A stretch of DNA of 6,796 bases, taken from Pseudomonadota bacterium (GTDB taxonomy: Bacteria > Pseudomonadota > Alphaproteobacteria > Rhizobiales > Beijerinckiaceae). Positions 1 through 6,796 of the stretch are shown one piece after another. Below the pieces are notes generated by a model that made no database searches, was not told where the DNA came from, and worked only from the letters and a program-made list of their open reading frames with translations. The position numbers and the translations under genes were made by a program. The DNA lies in the NCBI GenBank assembly GCA_021812505.1, contig JAKANG010000078.1:1-6796 (forward strand), written 5' to 3'. Numbering within the stretch: the stretch's first letter is position 1; every line of letters starts with the position of its first letter.

Positions 1-643
1 GATAGCAGATATTGGCGACGACGATCGGCGCGCCATAGCGCAGATAGACGGCGACCTGGGCGCGGCTGGCCTGGGGCAGGCGGGCGTGCGGATCGGTCGC
101 TTGCCGCCAAAGGGCAAGCGTCGCGATCATCGCGCTGGCGGCGGCCATCGCCATGACGAGCGTGGGATCGCGGAAATAATAGCCCGCGCCGACCATGGCC
201 ACGAAAGCGAGGACGTTCTTCAGAACGACGAGGCTGCTATAGCCCAGATTGTGGAACCGCGCCCGCAGCAGGGCGCCGAAGAATTCGAAAAATCCGTTGG
301 CGATCGCTGCAAGCACGGTCGCGACGACCATGGCCCGGCTCATTCCGAAATCCCGGCCAAGCAGCAGGGCCGCGCCCGCCGCGGTCGCCAGGATCAAGGA
401 TCCCGCGAGATAGCCGGCGTTGAGGCTTGCGCGCAGCGCCGGCGCGCCGGAGCGCGCCTGTTCGGTGTAATAGCGGGTCGCAGAAAGGCGCAGCCAGTCG
501 AAAACGAGGGTGGTCGCCACGGTGGCGGTCATCAGGGCGATGGAAAAGCGGCCATAGGACGCCGGGCCCAAGACCGCGGCGACACAGAGGCCCAGCAGGA
601 AATTGAGGCCCGCGTTGAGGACGAAGGTCAGGATGATCAGCAT
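1..643 (-). CDS. Polysaccharide flippase-like multi-pass membrane protein (MOP/Wzx type), partial
   Basis: Reading the minus strand from an ATG at 643-641 gives an open frame of 214 codons that runs off the left edge, so only the N-terminal half is present. The product is strongly hydrophobic, with likely membrane helices near residues 3-25, 34-50, 74-96, 105-125, 137-155 and 160-178, and another beginning near 203. Residues 24-38 (VLGPASYGRFSIALM) resemble the loop after helix 1 that is typical of polysaccharide biosynthesis and O-antigen exporters of the MOP superfamily. These proteins move lipid-linked sugars across the inner membrane. The start is supported by GGAG about nine bases upstream and by the hydrophobic helix beginning at once. 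The upstream frame stays open but is only arginine-rich, non-membrane sequence. Substrate and exact subfamily cannot be told, and a lipid II flippase (MurJ) is less likely. Family is inferred from topology and this one motif. Confidence 0.8.
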   Translation of the reverse strand, partial: MLIILTFVLNAGLNFLLGLCVAAVLGPASYGRFSIALMTATVATTLVFDWLRLSATRYYTEQARSGAPALRASLNAGYLAGSLILATAAGAALLLGRDFGMSRAMVVATVLAAIANGFFEFFGALLRARFHNLGYSSLVVLKNVLAFVAMVGAGYYFRDPTLVMAMAAASAMIATLALWRQATDPHARLPQASRAQVAVYLRYGAPIVVANICY

Positions 644-807
644 GGCGACGCGCTCCGCCCCGTCGCGCGCCCGCACGCGCACAGACGGCCTTTTCCGCGC
701 ATCGTTTCCGCTTTCTCCACTTTCATCGGGCCATGATAGGGGCCGGCCGCTAGGAAATGTTTAAGCGGCGCGACCGGCGCGCGCCGGAGGAGGCGCCAAT
801 CGGGGTC
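644..807. other. Divergent intergenic region between the flippase and beta-helix genes
   Basis: This short GC-rich stretch must hold the promoters for both flanking genes, which point away from each other. I see no convincing -35/-10 pair on either strand. It contains the eight-base palindrome GGCCGGCC at 741-748 and the purine run GGAGGAGG at 786-793. The latter is the only good Shine-Dalgarno match for the plus-strand gene. If that gene starts at its alternative ATG (757), the region shrinks to 644-756. Confidence 0.5.
786..793 (+). promoter_or_regulatory. Shine-Dalgarno sequence for the Tat beta-helix gene
   Basis: GGAGGAGG lies 14 bases before the ATG at 808. The spacing is longer than ideal, but the match is strong and it is the main reason to prefer 808 over the ATG at 757. 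The latter has only AGGA one base upstream. Confidence 0.5.
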
Positions 808-2151
808 ATGCTTTACATTCCGCAAACCCGCCGGCGGCTGCTGGGCAGCATCGCCCGCGCCGCCGCGCTGATCCCCTTTTACCAAGGCCTGGCGCGCGCC
901 AATTCCGATCCGGTCGGCGCCGCCACTGCGGATCTGCTCAAAGGCTTGAGTGAGGCCGCGCTCGCGGGCCGTCCTTTTGTCCTGCCGGCCGGCGAAACGA
1001 CGATTTACCAACTGTTTCTGGCCGAGGGGACGCATCTGGTCGGGAACAAGGCCGGTTCGACACTGAAGCTCGGCTATGCCGGGCCGATGATCTCGAATCA
1101 TGGCGCGCTGCAAAGGCTGAGCTTCGAAGGCGTAACCTTCGACGGCGCCGGCCGTCCGATCGACAACGCCTTCGGCCTCCTCACGCTGAGCGACGTCGCC
1201 CAGGTCGATATGGAAAATTGCGTCGTCCGCAATACGACGACTGGCCTCATGCAGAAGCGCTGTGGCGGGCGCGTCCGCCTCTCGACCTTCCGCGACCTCA
1301 CGGGCACGGCCATTCTCGATGATAATTGCGCCGGCGTGACCATCGACGCCAACCGGATCGAACGCTGCGGCGACAATGGCGTGCATCACTGGAGCACGAA
1401 TTCGAAGCGCCACGACGGCTCGCGCATCAGCAACAACACGATCCGCGACATCGACTGCCGCTCCGGATTGCTCGGGCTTTACGGCAATGGCGTGCGGGTC
1501 GCCGAATGCGGTCCGGTGACGATAGAGAACAATGTCATCGAACGCTGCGCCTATACGGCGGTGCGCAATACCGGAGGCTGGGACGTCGTCGTCGCCGACA
1601 ACCGCTGCAAGAATTTGAATGAAAAAGCGATGTACGCCGAATTCGGCTTCCGCAACGCCACATTCCGCAACAATGTCATCGAGGATTGCGGCGCCGGAAT
1701 ATCCGCCACCAATTATGTCGGACCCGGCAATGGCGCCGGCGCGTTGATTTCGGGCAATGTGGTGTCGAAGATCCGCCCGTCGCATCCCGACGCCGAATTC
1801 GGCCCGCGCATGAACTGGCTCTGCGGGGTCGAGGGCGAGGGCGACGTGCGCATCCTCGGCAATATCGTGACCGGTTCGCCTTGGTTCGGCGTGCTGGCGG
1901 GCTTTTTCGACGCGCGCAACAATGTGGTCGTCGAGGCCAATCGCCTGATAGACAATGAATATGCGGTCGGCTTTGCGGCCCAGGGCGACCGGCTGGGTCC
2001 TTGCGAAATCGTCGGAAACGAGATGCGCGGCTCGAAAAAGGCGAATATCGTCGCCATGTTCCAGACGGACGTGATCAGCGGCGATCTCGCTTTGCCTGAC
2101 GCCGTCAACACGTTCCGGAATGTCGTCATCCACGACAACCGAATTTTTTGA
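808..2151 (+). CDS. Tat-exported right-handed beta-helix repeat protein (TIGR03808-like), function unknown
   Basis: The product is 447 residues from the ATG at 808. Residues 7-13 (TRRRLLG) form a twin-arginine motif, followed by a hydrophobic stretch to about 28 and a likely LARA-type cleavage site near 31, so export through Tat to the periplasm is expected. The rest reads as a parallel beta-helix. Rungs with N-[NR]-x-I-x-x-C or G-N-x-[IV] occur near residues 181, 209, 241, 288, 316, 351, 377, 403 and 443. This matches the uncharacterised family TIGR03808 (twin-arginine-translocated repeat protein) in signal, repeat type and length. Beta-helices of this kind include polysaccharide lyases and epimerases such as AlgG, but I see no catalytic signature I can assign. 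The mature part has eleven cysteines, unusual for an exported protein. An ATG at 757 would add 17 charged residues, but 808 gives a normal Tat n-region and a better ribosome-binding site. Confidence 0.85.
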   Translation: MLYIPQTRRRLLGSIARAAALIPFYQGLARANSDPVGAATADLLKGLSEAALAGRPFVLPAGETTIYQLFLAEGTHLVGNKAGSTLKLGYAGPMISNHGALQRLSFEGVTFDGAGRPIDNAFGLLTLSDVAQVDMENCVVRNTTTGLMQKRCGGRVRLSTFRDLTGTAILDDNCAGVTIDANRIERCGDNGVHHWSTNSKRHDGSRISNNTIRDIDCRSGLLGLYGNGVRVAECGPVTIENNVIERCAYTAVRNTGGWDVVVADNRCKNLNEKAMYAEFGFRNATFRNNVIEDCGAGISATNYVGPGNGAGALISGNVVSKIRPSHPDAEFGPRMNWLCGVEGEGDVRILGNIVTGSPWFGVLAGFFDARNNVVVEANRLIDNEYAVGFAAQGDRLGPCEIVGNEMRGSKKANIVAMFQTDVISGDLALPDAVNTFRNVVIHDNRIF

Positions 2152-2155
2152 TTTC

Positions 2156-2173
2156 GTTAATGATATTGTTAAC
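2156..2173. promoter_or_regulatory. AT-rich TTAA dyad upstream of gshB, CtrA-like
   Basis: GTTAATGATATTGTTAAC is an imperfect palindrome (14 of 18 positions symmetric) in an AT-rich island just after the stop of the beta-helix gene and 58 bases before the gshB start. The alphaproteobacterial cell-cycle regulator CtrA binds TTAA-N7-TTAA. Here the two TTAA cores are eight bases apart, one more than that consensus, so the assignment is tentative. A GANTC site (GAATC, 2186-2190), the target of CcrM methylation in this class, lies 12 bases downstream. It could equally be the operator of another regulator or simply part of a promoter. Confidence 0.35.
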
Positions 2174-2181
2174 ATCCGCCG

Positions 2182-2198
2182 CGCCGAATCCTTCGGCG
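2182..2198 (+). other. Small GC-rich hairpin in the gshB leader
   Basis: CGCCGAA (2182-2188) and TTCGGCG (2192-2198) are perfect complements around a three-base loop, ending 33 bases before the gshB start. No T-run follows, so it is not a convincing intrinsic terminator. It may end decay of the upstream message or shape the leader, or it may be chance in GC-rich DNA. Confidence 0.35.
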
Positions 2199-2231
2199 GG
2201 TTCGCGGACAAAGGCTGGAGTCGAGGTGGCG

Positions 2232-3200
2232 ATGAGCAGCAGGTTCAGGAAAATCGCCGTTCAGATGGATCCCATCGAACGGATCAATATCGCCGGCGAT
2301 TCCACCTTCGCTTTGCTGCTGGAAGCCCAGGCCCGCGACATCGAGATCTGCTATTATACGCCGGATCGCCTGTCCCTTCGCGGTTCGGACGTCGTCGCCC
2401 TTGCGCAGGACCTGCGGGTGCGCGATGTGAAGGGCGATCATTTCGATCTCGGGGCTGCGCGCGAAGTTTGTTTGCGCGACATGGACATCGTCTTGCTGCG
2501 TCAGGACCCGCCCTTCGATCTGGCCTATATCACCTCGACCCATCTGCTCGAAATGGTCGGCGGCCGAACCCTGGTGGTCAACGATCCGGCCTCCGTGCGC
2601 AACGCGCCGGAAAAATTGTTTGTGATGAATTTCCCTCAGCTGATGCCGCCGACCCTGATCACGCGCGACAAGGGCGCGATCGACGCCTTTCGCGCCGAAC
2701 ATGGCGAGGTGGTGATGAAGCCGCTGCATGGCCACGGCGGCGCGGCCGTGTTCCGCCTGCTGAAGCAGGACGCCAATTACGGCTCGCTCTACGATCTTTT
2801 CGCGACCAGCTTCCGCGAGCAATGGGTCGTGCAGAAATTCCTGCCCGCCGTGGCGAAGGGCGACAAGCGCATCATCCTGGTCGACGGCGAGCCCGCCGGC
2901 GCGGTCAATCGCGTCCCGGCGGACAATGACATCCGTTCGAACATGGTGCGCGGCGGCGCGGCCGAGGCGACCGCGCTGTCGCCGCGCGAACAGGAAATCT
3001 GTGCGGCCATCGGCCCCGAACTGAAAAGGCGCGGCCTGGTTTTCGTCGGGATCGACGTGATCGACGGCTATCTCACCGAAATCAACGTCACCTCGCCGAC
3101 GGGCGTCCGCGCGATCAAGCGCACCGGCGGGCCCGACGTCGCCGTGACGATCTGGGATGCGATCGAACGCAAGGCCGCGCAGCTGGAGGCGGTCGGATGA
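2232..3200 (+). CDS. gshB: Glutathione synthetase
   Basis: This cytoplasmic ATP-grasp ligase joins gamma-glutamylcysteine and glycine, using ATP, to make glutathione; it is the second and last step of the pathway. The 322-residue product is close to the usual bacterial length (E. coli 316). Family motifs appear in order: [21 protein letters not shown] at 11-31, RQDPPFD at 90-96, [14 protein letters not shown] at 117-130, the ATP-binding glycine loop [13 protein letters not shown] at 163-175, and [13 protein letters not shown] at 283-295, which carries metal- and substrate-binding residues. The frame is open from an ATG at 2148, but GAGG at 2223-2226, five bases before 2232, and the onset of conserved sequence fix the start at 2232. 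The stop overlaps the start of glnD. In other alphaproteobacteria gshB is often found by rsmI and yraN; here its partners differ. No key residue appears to be missing. Confidence 0.96.
   Translation: MSSRFRKIAVQMDPIERINIAGDSTFALLLEAQARDIEICYYTPDRLSLRGSDVVALAQDLRVRDVKGDHFDLGAAREVCLRDMDIVLLRQDPPFDLAYITSTHLLEMVGGRTLVVNDPASVRNAPEKLFVMNFPQLMPPTLITRDKGAIDAFRAEHGEVVMKPLHGHGGAAVFRLLKQDANYGSLYDLFATSFREQWVVQKFLPAVAKGDKRIILVDGEPAGAVNRVPADNDIRSNMVRGGAAEATALSPREQEICAAIGPELKRRGLVFVGIDVIDGYLTEINVTSPTGVRAIKRTGGPDVAVTIWDAIERKAAQLEAVG
3185..3189 (+). promoter_or_regulatory. Shine-Dalgarno sequence for glnD inside gshB
   Basis: GGAGG lies seven bases before the glnD ATG at 3197, within the last codons of gshB. 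Together with the ATGA overlap it supports this start and indicates translational coupling. Confidence 0.75.
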
Positions 3201-6016
3201 ACCTTCAAGGCAATCTCTCCTCGCGGGATTCTTCGACGCCGAAATGGACCGGCCCGCGCCTCGAATTGCCGATGAAGACCCTGATCGACCGCGCGGCGCT
3301 CGACGCCAGTGTCGCCGCGCTCGCCAAGCAGCATGGCGGCGGAACGCCGGATTTTCGCAAGGCGGTGGTCGACATTTTCGCCGAATATCTCGCGCGGGGC
3401 GCAGCGACCGCCCGCGCGGCGCTTGAGAACAAGGGTTCGGGCCTCGCCTGCGGCGCGCATCTCGCTTTCATCGAGGACGAGCTCATCCGGGCGATTCACT
3501 GCTGCGTGGTGAAATTTATCCATCCCTCGGAAAAGCCGCGCCGCCTGTGCGTCGTCGCCGTCGGCGGCTATGGCCGCGGCGCTCTCGCCCCCGGCTCCGA
3601 TATCGACCTGCTCTTCCTCTTGCCCAGCCGCGGCCAGGCCGGCGAGGAAGCCGTGGTCGAGGCCATTCTTTATCTGCTCTGGGACCTCAAGCAGAAGGTT
3701 GGCCACGCGACGCGGACGATCGAGGAATCGCTCCGGCAGGCCAAGGCCGACACGACCATTCGCACGACCTTGCTGGAATGCCGCTTCGTGCTTGGCGAGC
3801 GCTCGCTTCTCGACACGTTGCTGGCGCGCTTCGATCAGGAGATCGTCCGCAACACCGCGCCGGAATTCGTCGCCGCCAAACTGGCCGAGCGCGACGCGCG
3901 CGTCCAGCGCGCGGGGGCGTCGCGTTATCTCGTCGAGCCCAACATCAAGGAAGGCAAGGGTGGCTTGCGCGACCTCAACACCTTGTTTTGGATCGCAAAA
4001 TACGCCTATCGCGTGCACGACGCCGAAGCCCTCGTCGGGGTTGGCCTGTTCAGCGCGCGTGAGCTGCGGATGTTTCGCCGCTGCGAGACCTTCCTCTGGA
4101 AGGTCCGCTGCTTCATGCATTTCCTGACCGGCCGGGCCGAAGAGCGGCTGAGCTTCGAATTGCAGCGACAGATCGCGACGCAGCTCGGCTATGCGCCACG
4201 CGGCGGCCTCTCCGCCGTCGAACGTTTCATGCGGCATTATTTCACGGTCGCCAAAAACGTCGGCGATCTGACCAATATCGTTTGCGCCGGGCTCGAAGAA
4301 CGCCAGGCCAAACCGCGCGCCGTCTTCGACCGTTTCGTCAGCAAATTGCGCCGGCGCGCCAAGCCGCGCGACCTTGGCCCATTCGCGATCGAAACCGACC
4401 GGGTCACCGTCGCGTCGAGCGATGTCTTCGACCGCGATCCGGTCAATCTCATCCGGCTCTTCCATGTAGCGGCGCGTAACGAACTGCCGATCCATCCCGA
4501 CGCCTTGCGCCTGGTGACCCAATCCCTGCCGCGCATCGACAGCGCGGTGCGGGTGGACCCCGAGGCCAACCATCTCTTCCTCGAGGTCCTGACCTCGGCG
4601 AAATCCTCGGAGCGCGCTCTGCGCCTCATGAACGAAGCCGGGGTGCTCGGCCGTTTCATCCCGGATTTCGGCCGCATCGTCGCGATGATGCAGTTCAACA
4701 TGTATCATCATTATACGGTGGACGAGCATCTGATCCGCGCCGTCGGCCAGCTCGCGGCGGCCGATCTCGGCCAGACGACCGGCGAACTACCGCTCGTGAG
4801 TTCGATCCTGCCGACCATCAGCCATCGGCGCGCGCTTTATGTCGCCGTCCTGCTGCACGACATCGCCAAGGGCCGGAAGGAGGATCATTCGATCGTCGGC
4901 GCGGACATCGCCCGCAAGCTCGGCCCGCGCCTCGGCCTCACCGACGCGGAAACCGAAGCCGCCGCCTGGCTGGTCGAATATCACCTGATCATGTCCAATA
5001 TCGCCCAGAGCCGCGACCTCGGCGACAGCCGGACAATCGAGAGCTTCGCGAAGGTCGTGCAGACGATCGAGCGGCTGAAAATGTTGCTGGTCCTTACCGT
5101 CAGCGACATCCGCGCCGTTGGTCCGGGGGTGTGGAACGGCTGGAAGGGCGAGTTGCTGCGCACGCTCTATTGGGAGACCGAGCTGGTGCTCGCGGGCGGC
5201 CATTCCTCGGTCGATCGCAAGCGCCGGGTCCAGAAATCCCAGGCCGAACTGCGCGAAAAGCTTCCGGCCTGGTCCGACCACGAATTCGGCGATTACGCGG
5301 CGCGACATTACCCGGCCTACTGGCTCAAGGTCGATCTGCCGCACCGCATCGAGCACGCGCAACTGCTCCACGCGAGCGCGGTCCAGATGAACTCGCTCGC
5401 GACGGAGGTCTCGACGGATTCCTTCCGCGGCGTGACCGAACTGACGGTCGTTGCGCCCGACCATCCGCGCCTGCTGTCGATCATCGCCGGCGCCTGCGCC
5501 GCCTCGGGCGCGAATATCGTCGACGCCCAGATCTTCACGACCACCGACGGCCTCGCGCTTGACACGATCTGCGTGTCGCGCGCCTTCGACCAGGACGGCG
5601 ACGAAATGCGGCGCGGCCAGCGCATCGCGCGTTCCATCGAACAGGCTCTGCGCGGCGAAATCCGCCTCAGCGACGCGGTCGCCGCGCGGGCCGCCAGGGC
5701 TCCGTCGCGCGAAGAGACGTTCAGCGTGCCGCCCGACGTCGTCATCGACAACAGCCTGTCCCATATGTACAGCGTCGTCGAAGTTTCGGGCCTCGACCGG
5801 CCAGGACTGCTCTATGAGCTGACCTTTGTCCTGTCGAGGCTCAACCTGAACATCGCCTCGGCCCATATCGTGACCTTCGGCGAAAAGGCCGTGGACACAT
5901 TTTATGTCAGCGATCTGACAGGGGCCAAGGTCGTCAATCCGGCGCGGCAGGCGGCCGTGCGTCGCAATCTGCTGGAAGTGTTCAGCGGCGCGGCGCGACC
6001 GGTCAAGACGGCCTGA
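3197..6016 (+). CDS. glnD: Bifunctional [protein-PII] uridylyltransferase/uridylyl-removing enzyme
   Basis: GlnD is the cytoplasmic glutamine sensor of nitrogen control. At low glutamine it transfers UMP to PII proteins (GlnB/GlnK), and at high glutamine it removes it. The 939-residue product has all expected domains. A nucleotidyltransferase domain carries [19 protein letters not shown] at 123-141, with Asp135 and Asp137 matching the E. coli catalytic pair. The linker [15 protein letters not shown] is at 251-265. An HD hydrolase domain runs from about 500 to 640, with YHHYTVDEH at 503-511, the HD doublet His554-Asp555 in [14 protein letters not shown], His596, and Asp637 in [10 protein letters not shown]. 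Two C-terminal ACT domains, near 747-795 and 857-908, bind glutamine; the second contains [14 protein letters not shown]. Both activities should therefore be intact. The start overlaps the gshB stop (ATGA) and has a good ribosome-binding site. The first 25 residues are poorly conserved in appearance, so Met26 is a weaker alternative start. Confidence 0.97.
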   Translation: MNLQGNLSSRDSSTPKWTGPRLELPMKTLIDRAALDASVAALAKQHGGGTPDFRKAVVDIFAEYLARGAATARAALENKGSGLACGAHLAFIEDELIRAIHCCVVKFIHPSEKPRRLCVVAVGGYGRGALAPGSDIDLLFLLPSRGQAGEEAVVEAILYLLWDLKQKVGHATRTIEESLRQAKADTTIRTTLLECRFVLGERSLLDTLLARFDQEIVRNTAPEFVAAKLAERDARVQRAGASRYLVEPNIKEGKGGLRDLNTLFWIAKYAYRVHDAEALVGVGLFSARELRMFRRCETFLWKVRCFMHFLTGRAEERLSFELQRQIATQLGYAPRGGLSAVERFMRHYFTVAKNVGDLTNIVCAGLEERQAKPRAVFDRFVSKLRRRAKPRDLGPFAIETDRVTVASSDVFDRDPVNLIRLFHVAARNELPIHPDALRLVTQSLPRIDSAVRVDPEANHLFLEVLTSAKSSERALRLMNEAGVLGRFIPDFGRIVAMMQFNMYHHYTVDEHLIRAVGQLAAADLGQTTGELPLVSSILPTISHRRALYVAVLLHDIAKGRKEDHSIVGADIARKLGPRLGLTDAETEAAAWLVEYHLIMSNIAQSRDLGDSRTIESFAKVVQTIERLKMLLVLTVSDIRAVGPGVWNGWKGELLRTLYWETELVLAGGHSSVDRKRRVQKSQAELREKLPAWSDHEFGDYAARHYPAYWLKVDLPHRIEHAQLLHASAVQMNSLATEVSTDSFRGVTELTVVAPDHPRLLSIIAGACAASGANIVDAQIFTTTDGLALDTICVSRAFDQDGDEMRRGQRIARSIEQALRGEIRLSDAVAARAARAPSREETFSVPPDVVIDNSLSHMYSVVEVSGLDRPGLLYELTFVLSRLNLNIASAHIVTFGEKAVDTFYVSDLTGAKVVNPARQAAVRRNLLEVFSGAARPVKTA

Positions 6017-6027
6017 CTGGACTTGAG

Positions 6028-6060
6028 CCTTGCCGGCGCCTATCTTCCCGCCGGCGAAGG
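6028..6060 (+). promoter_or_regulatory. Strong hairpin covering the hemJ ribosome-binding site
   Basis: CCTTGCCGGCG (6028-6038) pairs with the stretch 6049-6060 over eleven base pairs with one bulged G at 6056, around a ten-base loop. The inner seven pairs are perfect GC. The 3' arm contains most of GAAGGA (6056-6061), the best Shine-Dalgarno match for the downstream gene. No T-run follows, so it is a poor intrinsic terminator. It could lower hemJ translation, make it depend on read-through ribosomes from glnD, or protect the glnD message end. Confidence 0.5.
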
Positions 6061-6072
6061 ACGGGGGCGGAC

Positions 6073-6516
6073 ATGATCGGCTGGTTGGGCGGGGCTTATC
6101 TCTGGGTGAAAGCGGCGCATGTCATCGCGACCTTTTTCTGGATCGCCGGCCTGTTCGCTTTGCCGCGCTATCTCGTCTATCAGCACGCGACGCCGCCCGG
6201 ATCGGCGGAAGAGGCGCTGTGGAGCGCGCGCTGCGCGCGCCTGCGCCGGATCATCCTCACGCCCTCGGTCGTCGCCGTCTGGCTGCTCGGGCTGGCGCTC
6301 GCCTTCAACATCGGCTTTGCGGGGAATGGCTGGCTCCACGCCAAGCTGACCATCGTCGCGCTGCTGACGGGTTATCATTACTGGGCTGTTGGCGTCGCCC
6401 GGAAAATGAGCCGCGGCGAACGGCCCTATGCCGAAAAGACGCTGCGCGTCGCCAATGAAGCGCCGGCTTTGGCGACAATTCTTGCCGTGATCCTGGTGAT
6501 CGTGCGCCCGTTCTGA
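6073..6516 (+). CDS. hemJ: HemJ/CopD-family membrane protein (probable protoporphyrinogen oxidase HemJ)
   Basis: The 147-residue product has four likely membrane helices near 8-28, 61-80, 89-108 and 128-145. HemJ is an inner-membrane, heme-containing enzyme that oxidises protoporphyrinogen IX to protoporphyrin IX, the penultimate step of heme and chlorophyll synthesis. Seen here are the family's order of elements: LWVKAAHVIATFFWIAGLFA with His16 as the expected heme ligand, LPRYLVY at 30-36, GWLHAKLTIV at 86-95 with the conserved Lys91, a His at 102, and NEAPALATI at 128-136 ahead of the final helix ending VRPF. It is divergent: the usual VYH becomes VYQH, and the ERRLL..MNPAM-like segment reads RLRRIILTPSV. 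Alphaproteobacterial hemJ commonly sits by hemE and rho, so this copy could be a paralogue with another role. The start is the ATG at 6073, 56 bases after glnD, with GAAGGA eleven bases upstream inside a hairpin. Confidence 0.78.
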   Translation: MIGWLGGAYLWVKAAHVIATFFWIAGLFALPRYLVYQHATPPGSAEEALWSARCARLRRIILTPSVVAVWLLGLALAFNIGFAGNGWLHAKLTIVALLTGYHYWAVGVARKMSRGERPYAEKTLRVANEAPALATILAVILVIVRPF

Positions 6517-6522
6517 CAGGAT

Positions 6523-6547
6523 CGCGCCGCTGCGGCGGCGGGGCGCG
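6523..6547 (+). terminator. Possible weak terminator after hemJ
   Basis: CGCGCC (6523-6528) can pair with GGCGCG (6542-6547), starting seven bases after the hemJ stop. A run of five T occurs only at 6563-6567, about 15 bases beyond the stem, too far for a textbook intrinsic terminator. The local sequence is so GC-rich that such pairing may be chance. Confidence 0.25.
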
Positions 6548-6557
6548 CGCGGATTGG

Positions 6558-6586
6558 CTTGATTTTTAGCGCCGGCGGGCCGATAT
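6558..6586 (+). promoter_or_regulatory. RpoH (sigma-32)-like heat-shock promoter for grpE
   Basis: CTTG at 6558-6561, an 18-base spacer and CCGATAT at 6580-6586 fit the alphaproteobacterial heat-shock pattern CTTG-N17/18-CYTATNT with one mismatch in the -10. Placement just before a chaperone gene adds weight. Transcription would begin near 6592-6595, leaving almost no leader for a start at 6597 and favouring the in-frame ATG at 6618. No CIRCE element (the HrcA operator) is visible. Confidence 0.45.
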
Positions 6587-6596
6587 GCAGGCCAGA

Positions 6597-6796
6597 ATGA
6601 CAAATCCGGAACCGAGAATGATCGACGAACAGACCCCGCAGAACGAGGCCGAACCGGAAAAGGATACGGCGTCCGAGACGGCCGCTGGCGGCCCGGCATC
6701 CGGCGACGCCGAGCGCGACGCCGCCGCGGTCCAGGCGCTGATCGCGGAGAACGCCAGCCTGAAGGACAAGCTGCTGCGCACGCTCGCTGATATGGA
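6597..6796 (+). CDS. grpE: Nucleotide exchange factor GrpE, N-terminal part (partial)
   Basis: GrpE releases ADP from DnaK and so drives the cytoplasmic DnaK-DnaJ chaperone cycle. Only the first 66 codons are present; the frame runs off the right edge. The N-terminus is an acidic, low-complexity tail rich in Glu, Ala and Pro, as usual for the family. It is followed by the start of the long dimerising helix, with AENASLKDKLLRTLADM at 50-66, which is the recognisable GrpE signature. The start is uncertain. ATGs at 6585, 6597 and 6618 are all in frame: 6597 has AGG five bases upstream, 6618 has GGA seven bases upstream and fits the proposed heat-shock promoter, and 6585 has little support. hrcA, the common upstream neighbour of grpE, is not here; hemJ is. 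Confidence 0.88.
   Translation, partial: MTNPEPRMIDEQTPQNEAEPEKDTASETAAGGPASGDAERDAAAVQALIAENASLKDKLLRTLADM

Noticed and set aside
637..726. A 29-codon upstream reading frame (MKVEKAETMRGK...) whose stop overlaps the flippase start.
   Set aside because: It has no ribosome-binding site and is just the tail of the long antisense shadow frame. A leader peptide cannot be supported.
86..736. A 216-codon plus-strand frame opposite the flippase gene.
   Set aside because: The product is rich in Arg, Gly, Asp, His and Gln with no fold signal, while the minus strand gives a coherent multi-helix membrane protein.
741..748. Palindrome GGCCGGCC as a possible operator.
   Set aside because: An eight-base G/C-only palindrome is expected often by chance in DNA of this composition, and no second copy or flanking symmetry was seen.
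637..2211. A 524-codon open frame on the minus strand opposite the beta-helix gene.
   Set aside because: It lies in a codon-aligned antisense frame of GC-rich coding DNA, where stops are rare. Its product is a monotonous Ala/Arg/Asp/His mixture without domain features, while the plus strand has a clear Tat signal and repeats.
3068..4729. A 553-codon open frame on the minus strand opposite glnD.
   Set aside because: GlnD on the plus strand has every expected motif in order. The antisense product looks like low-complexity shadow sequence.
6028..6060. Intrinsic terminator ending the gshB-glnD operon.
   Set aside because: The stem is strong, but no T-run follows and the ribosome-binding site of the next gene lies in its arm, so it is described as a regulatory hairpin instead.
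6551..6600. A CIRCE operator or HrcA control site before grpE.
   Set aside because: Only TTAGCG-like bases are present; there is no GAGTGCTAA arm or matching inverted repeat.

Overview
The window is GC-rich with a strong G/C bias at third codon positions. Its gene families suggest an alphaproteobacterium, probably of the Hyphomicrobiales (Rhizobiales): a Tat-exported TIGR03808-type beta-helix protein, a long GlnD of 939 residues, a HemJ/CopD-type membrane protein and a GshB with the alphaproteobacterial N-terminus. This placement is inferred from protein character only; there is no rRNA or other phylogenetic marker in view.

Layout. At the left edge, on the minus strand, is the N-terminal half of a multi-pass membrane protein of the polysaccharide flippase (MOP/Wzx-like) type, cut off by the window. 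Divergent from it, on the plus strand, is a twin-arginine-exported right-handed beta-helix protein of unknown function. After an 80-base gap holding an AT-rich TTAA dyad and a small GC hairpin come gshB (glutathione synthetase) and glnD (PII uridylyltransferase), overlapping as ATGA. A 56-base gap almost filled by a strong hairpin leads to a short four-helix membrane protein of the HemJ/CopD family. An 80-base gap with a possible weak terminator and an RpoH-like promoter then leads to the start of grpE, cut by the right edge.

How the genes work together. gshB and glnD are almost certainly co-transcribed and translationally coupled. One makes glutathione; the other senses glutamine and sets PII uridylylation. 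hemJ may be read through from the same transcript, but its ribosome-binding site lies in the arm of a stable hairpin. grpE probably has its own heat-shock promoter. The flippase and the beta-helix protein are both envelope functions and share a divergent intergenic region.

No mobile element, CRISPR array, tRNA or rRNA was seen, and no stretch over 300 bases lacks a gene. Most of the window is core metabolism. The parts that deserve attention are the uncharacterised cysteine-rich Tat beta-helix protein, the hairpin over the hemJ ribosome-binding site, the TTAA dyad before gshB and the HemJ-like protein outside its usual context. I found no convincing new multi-gene system.
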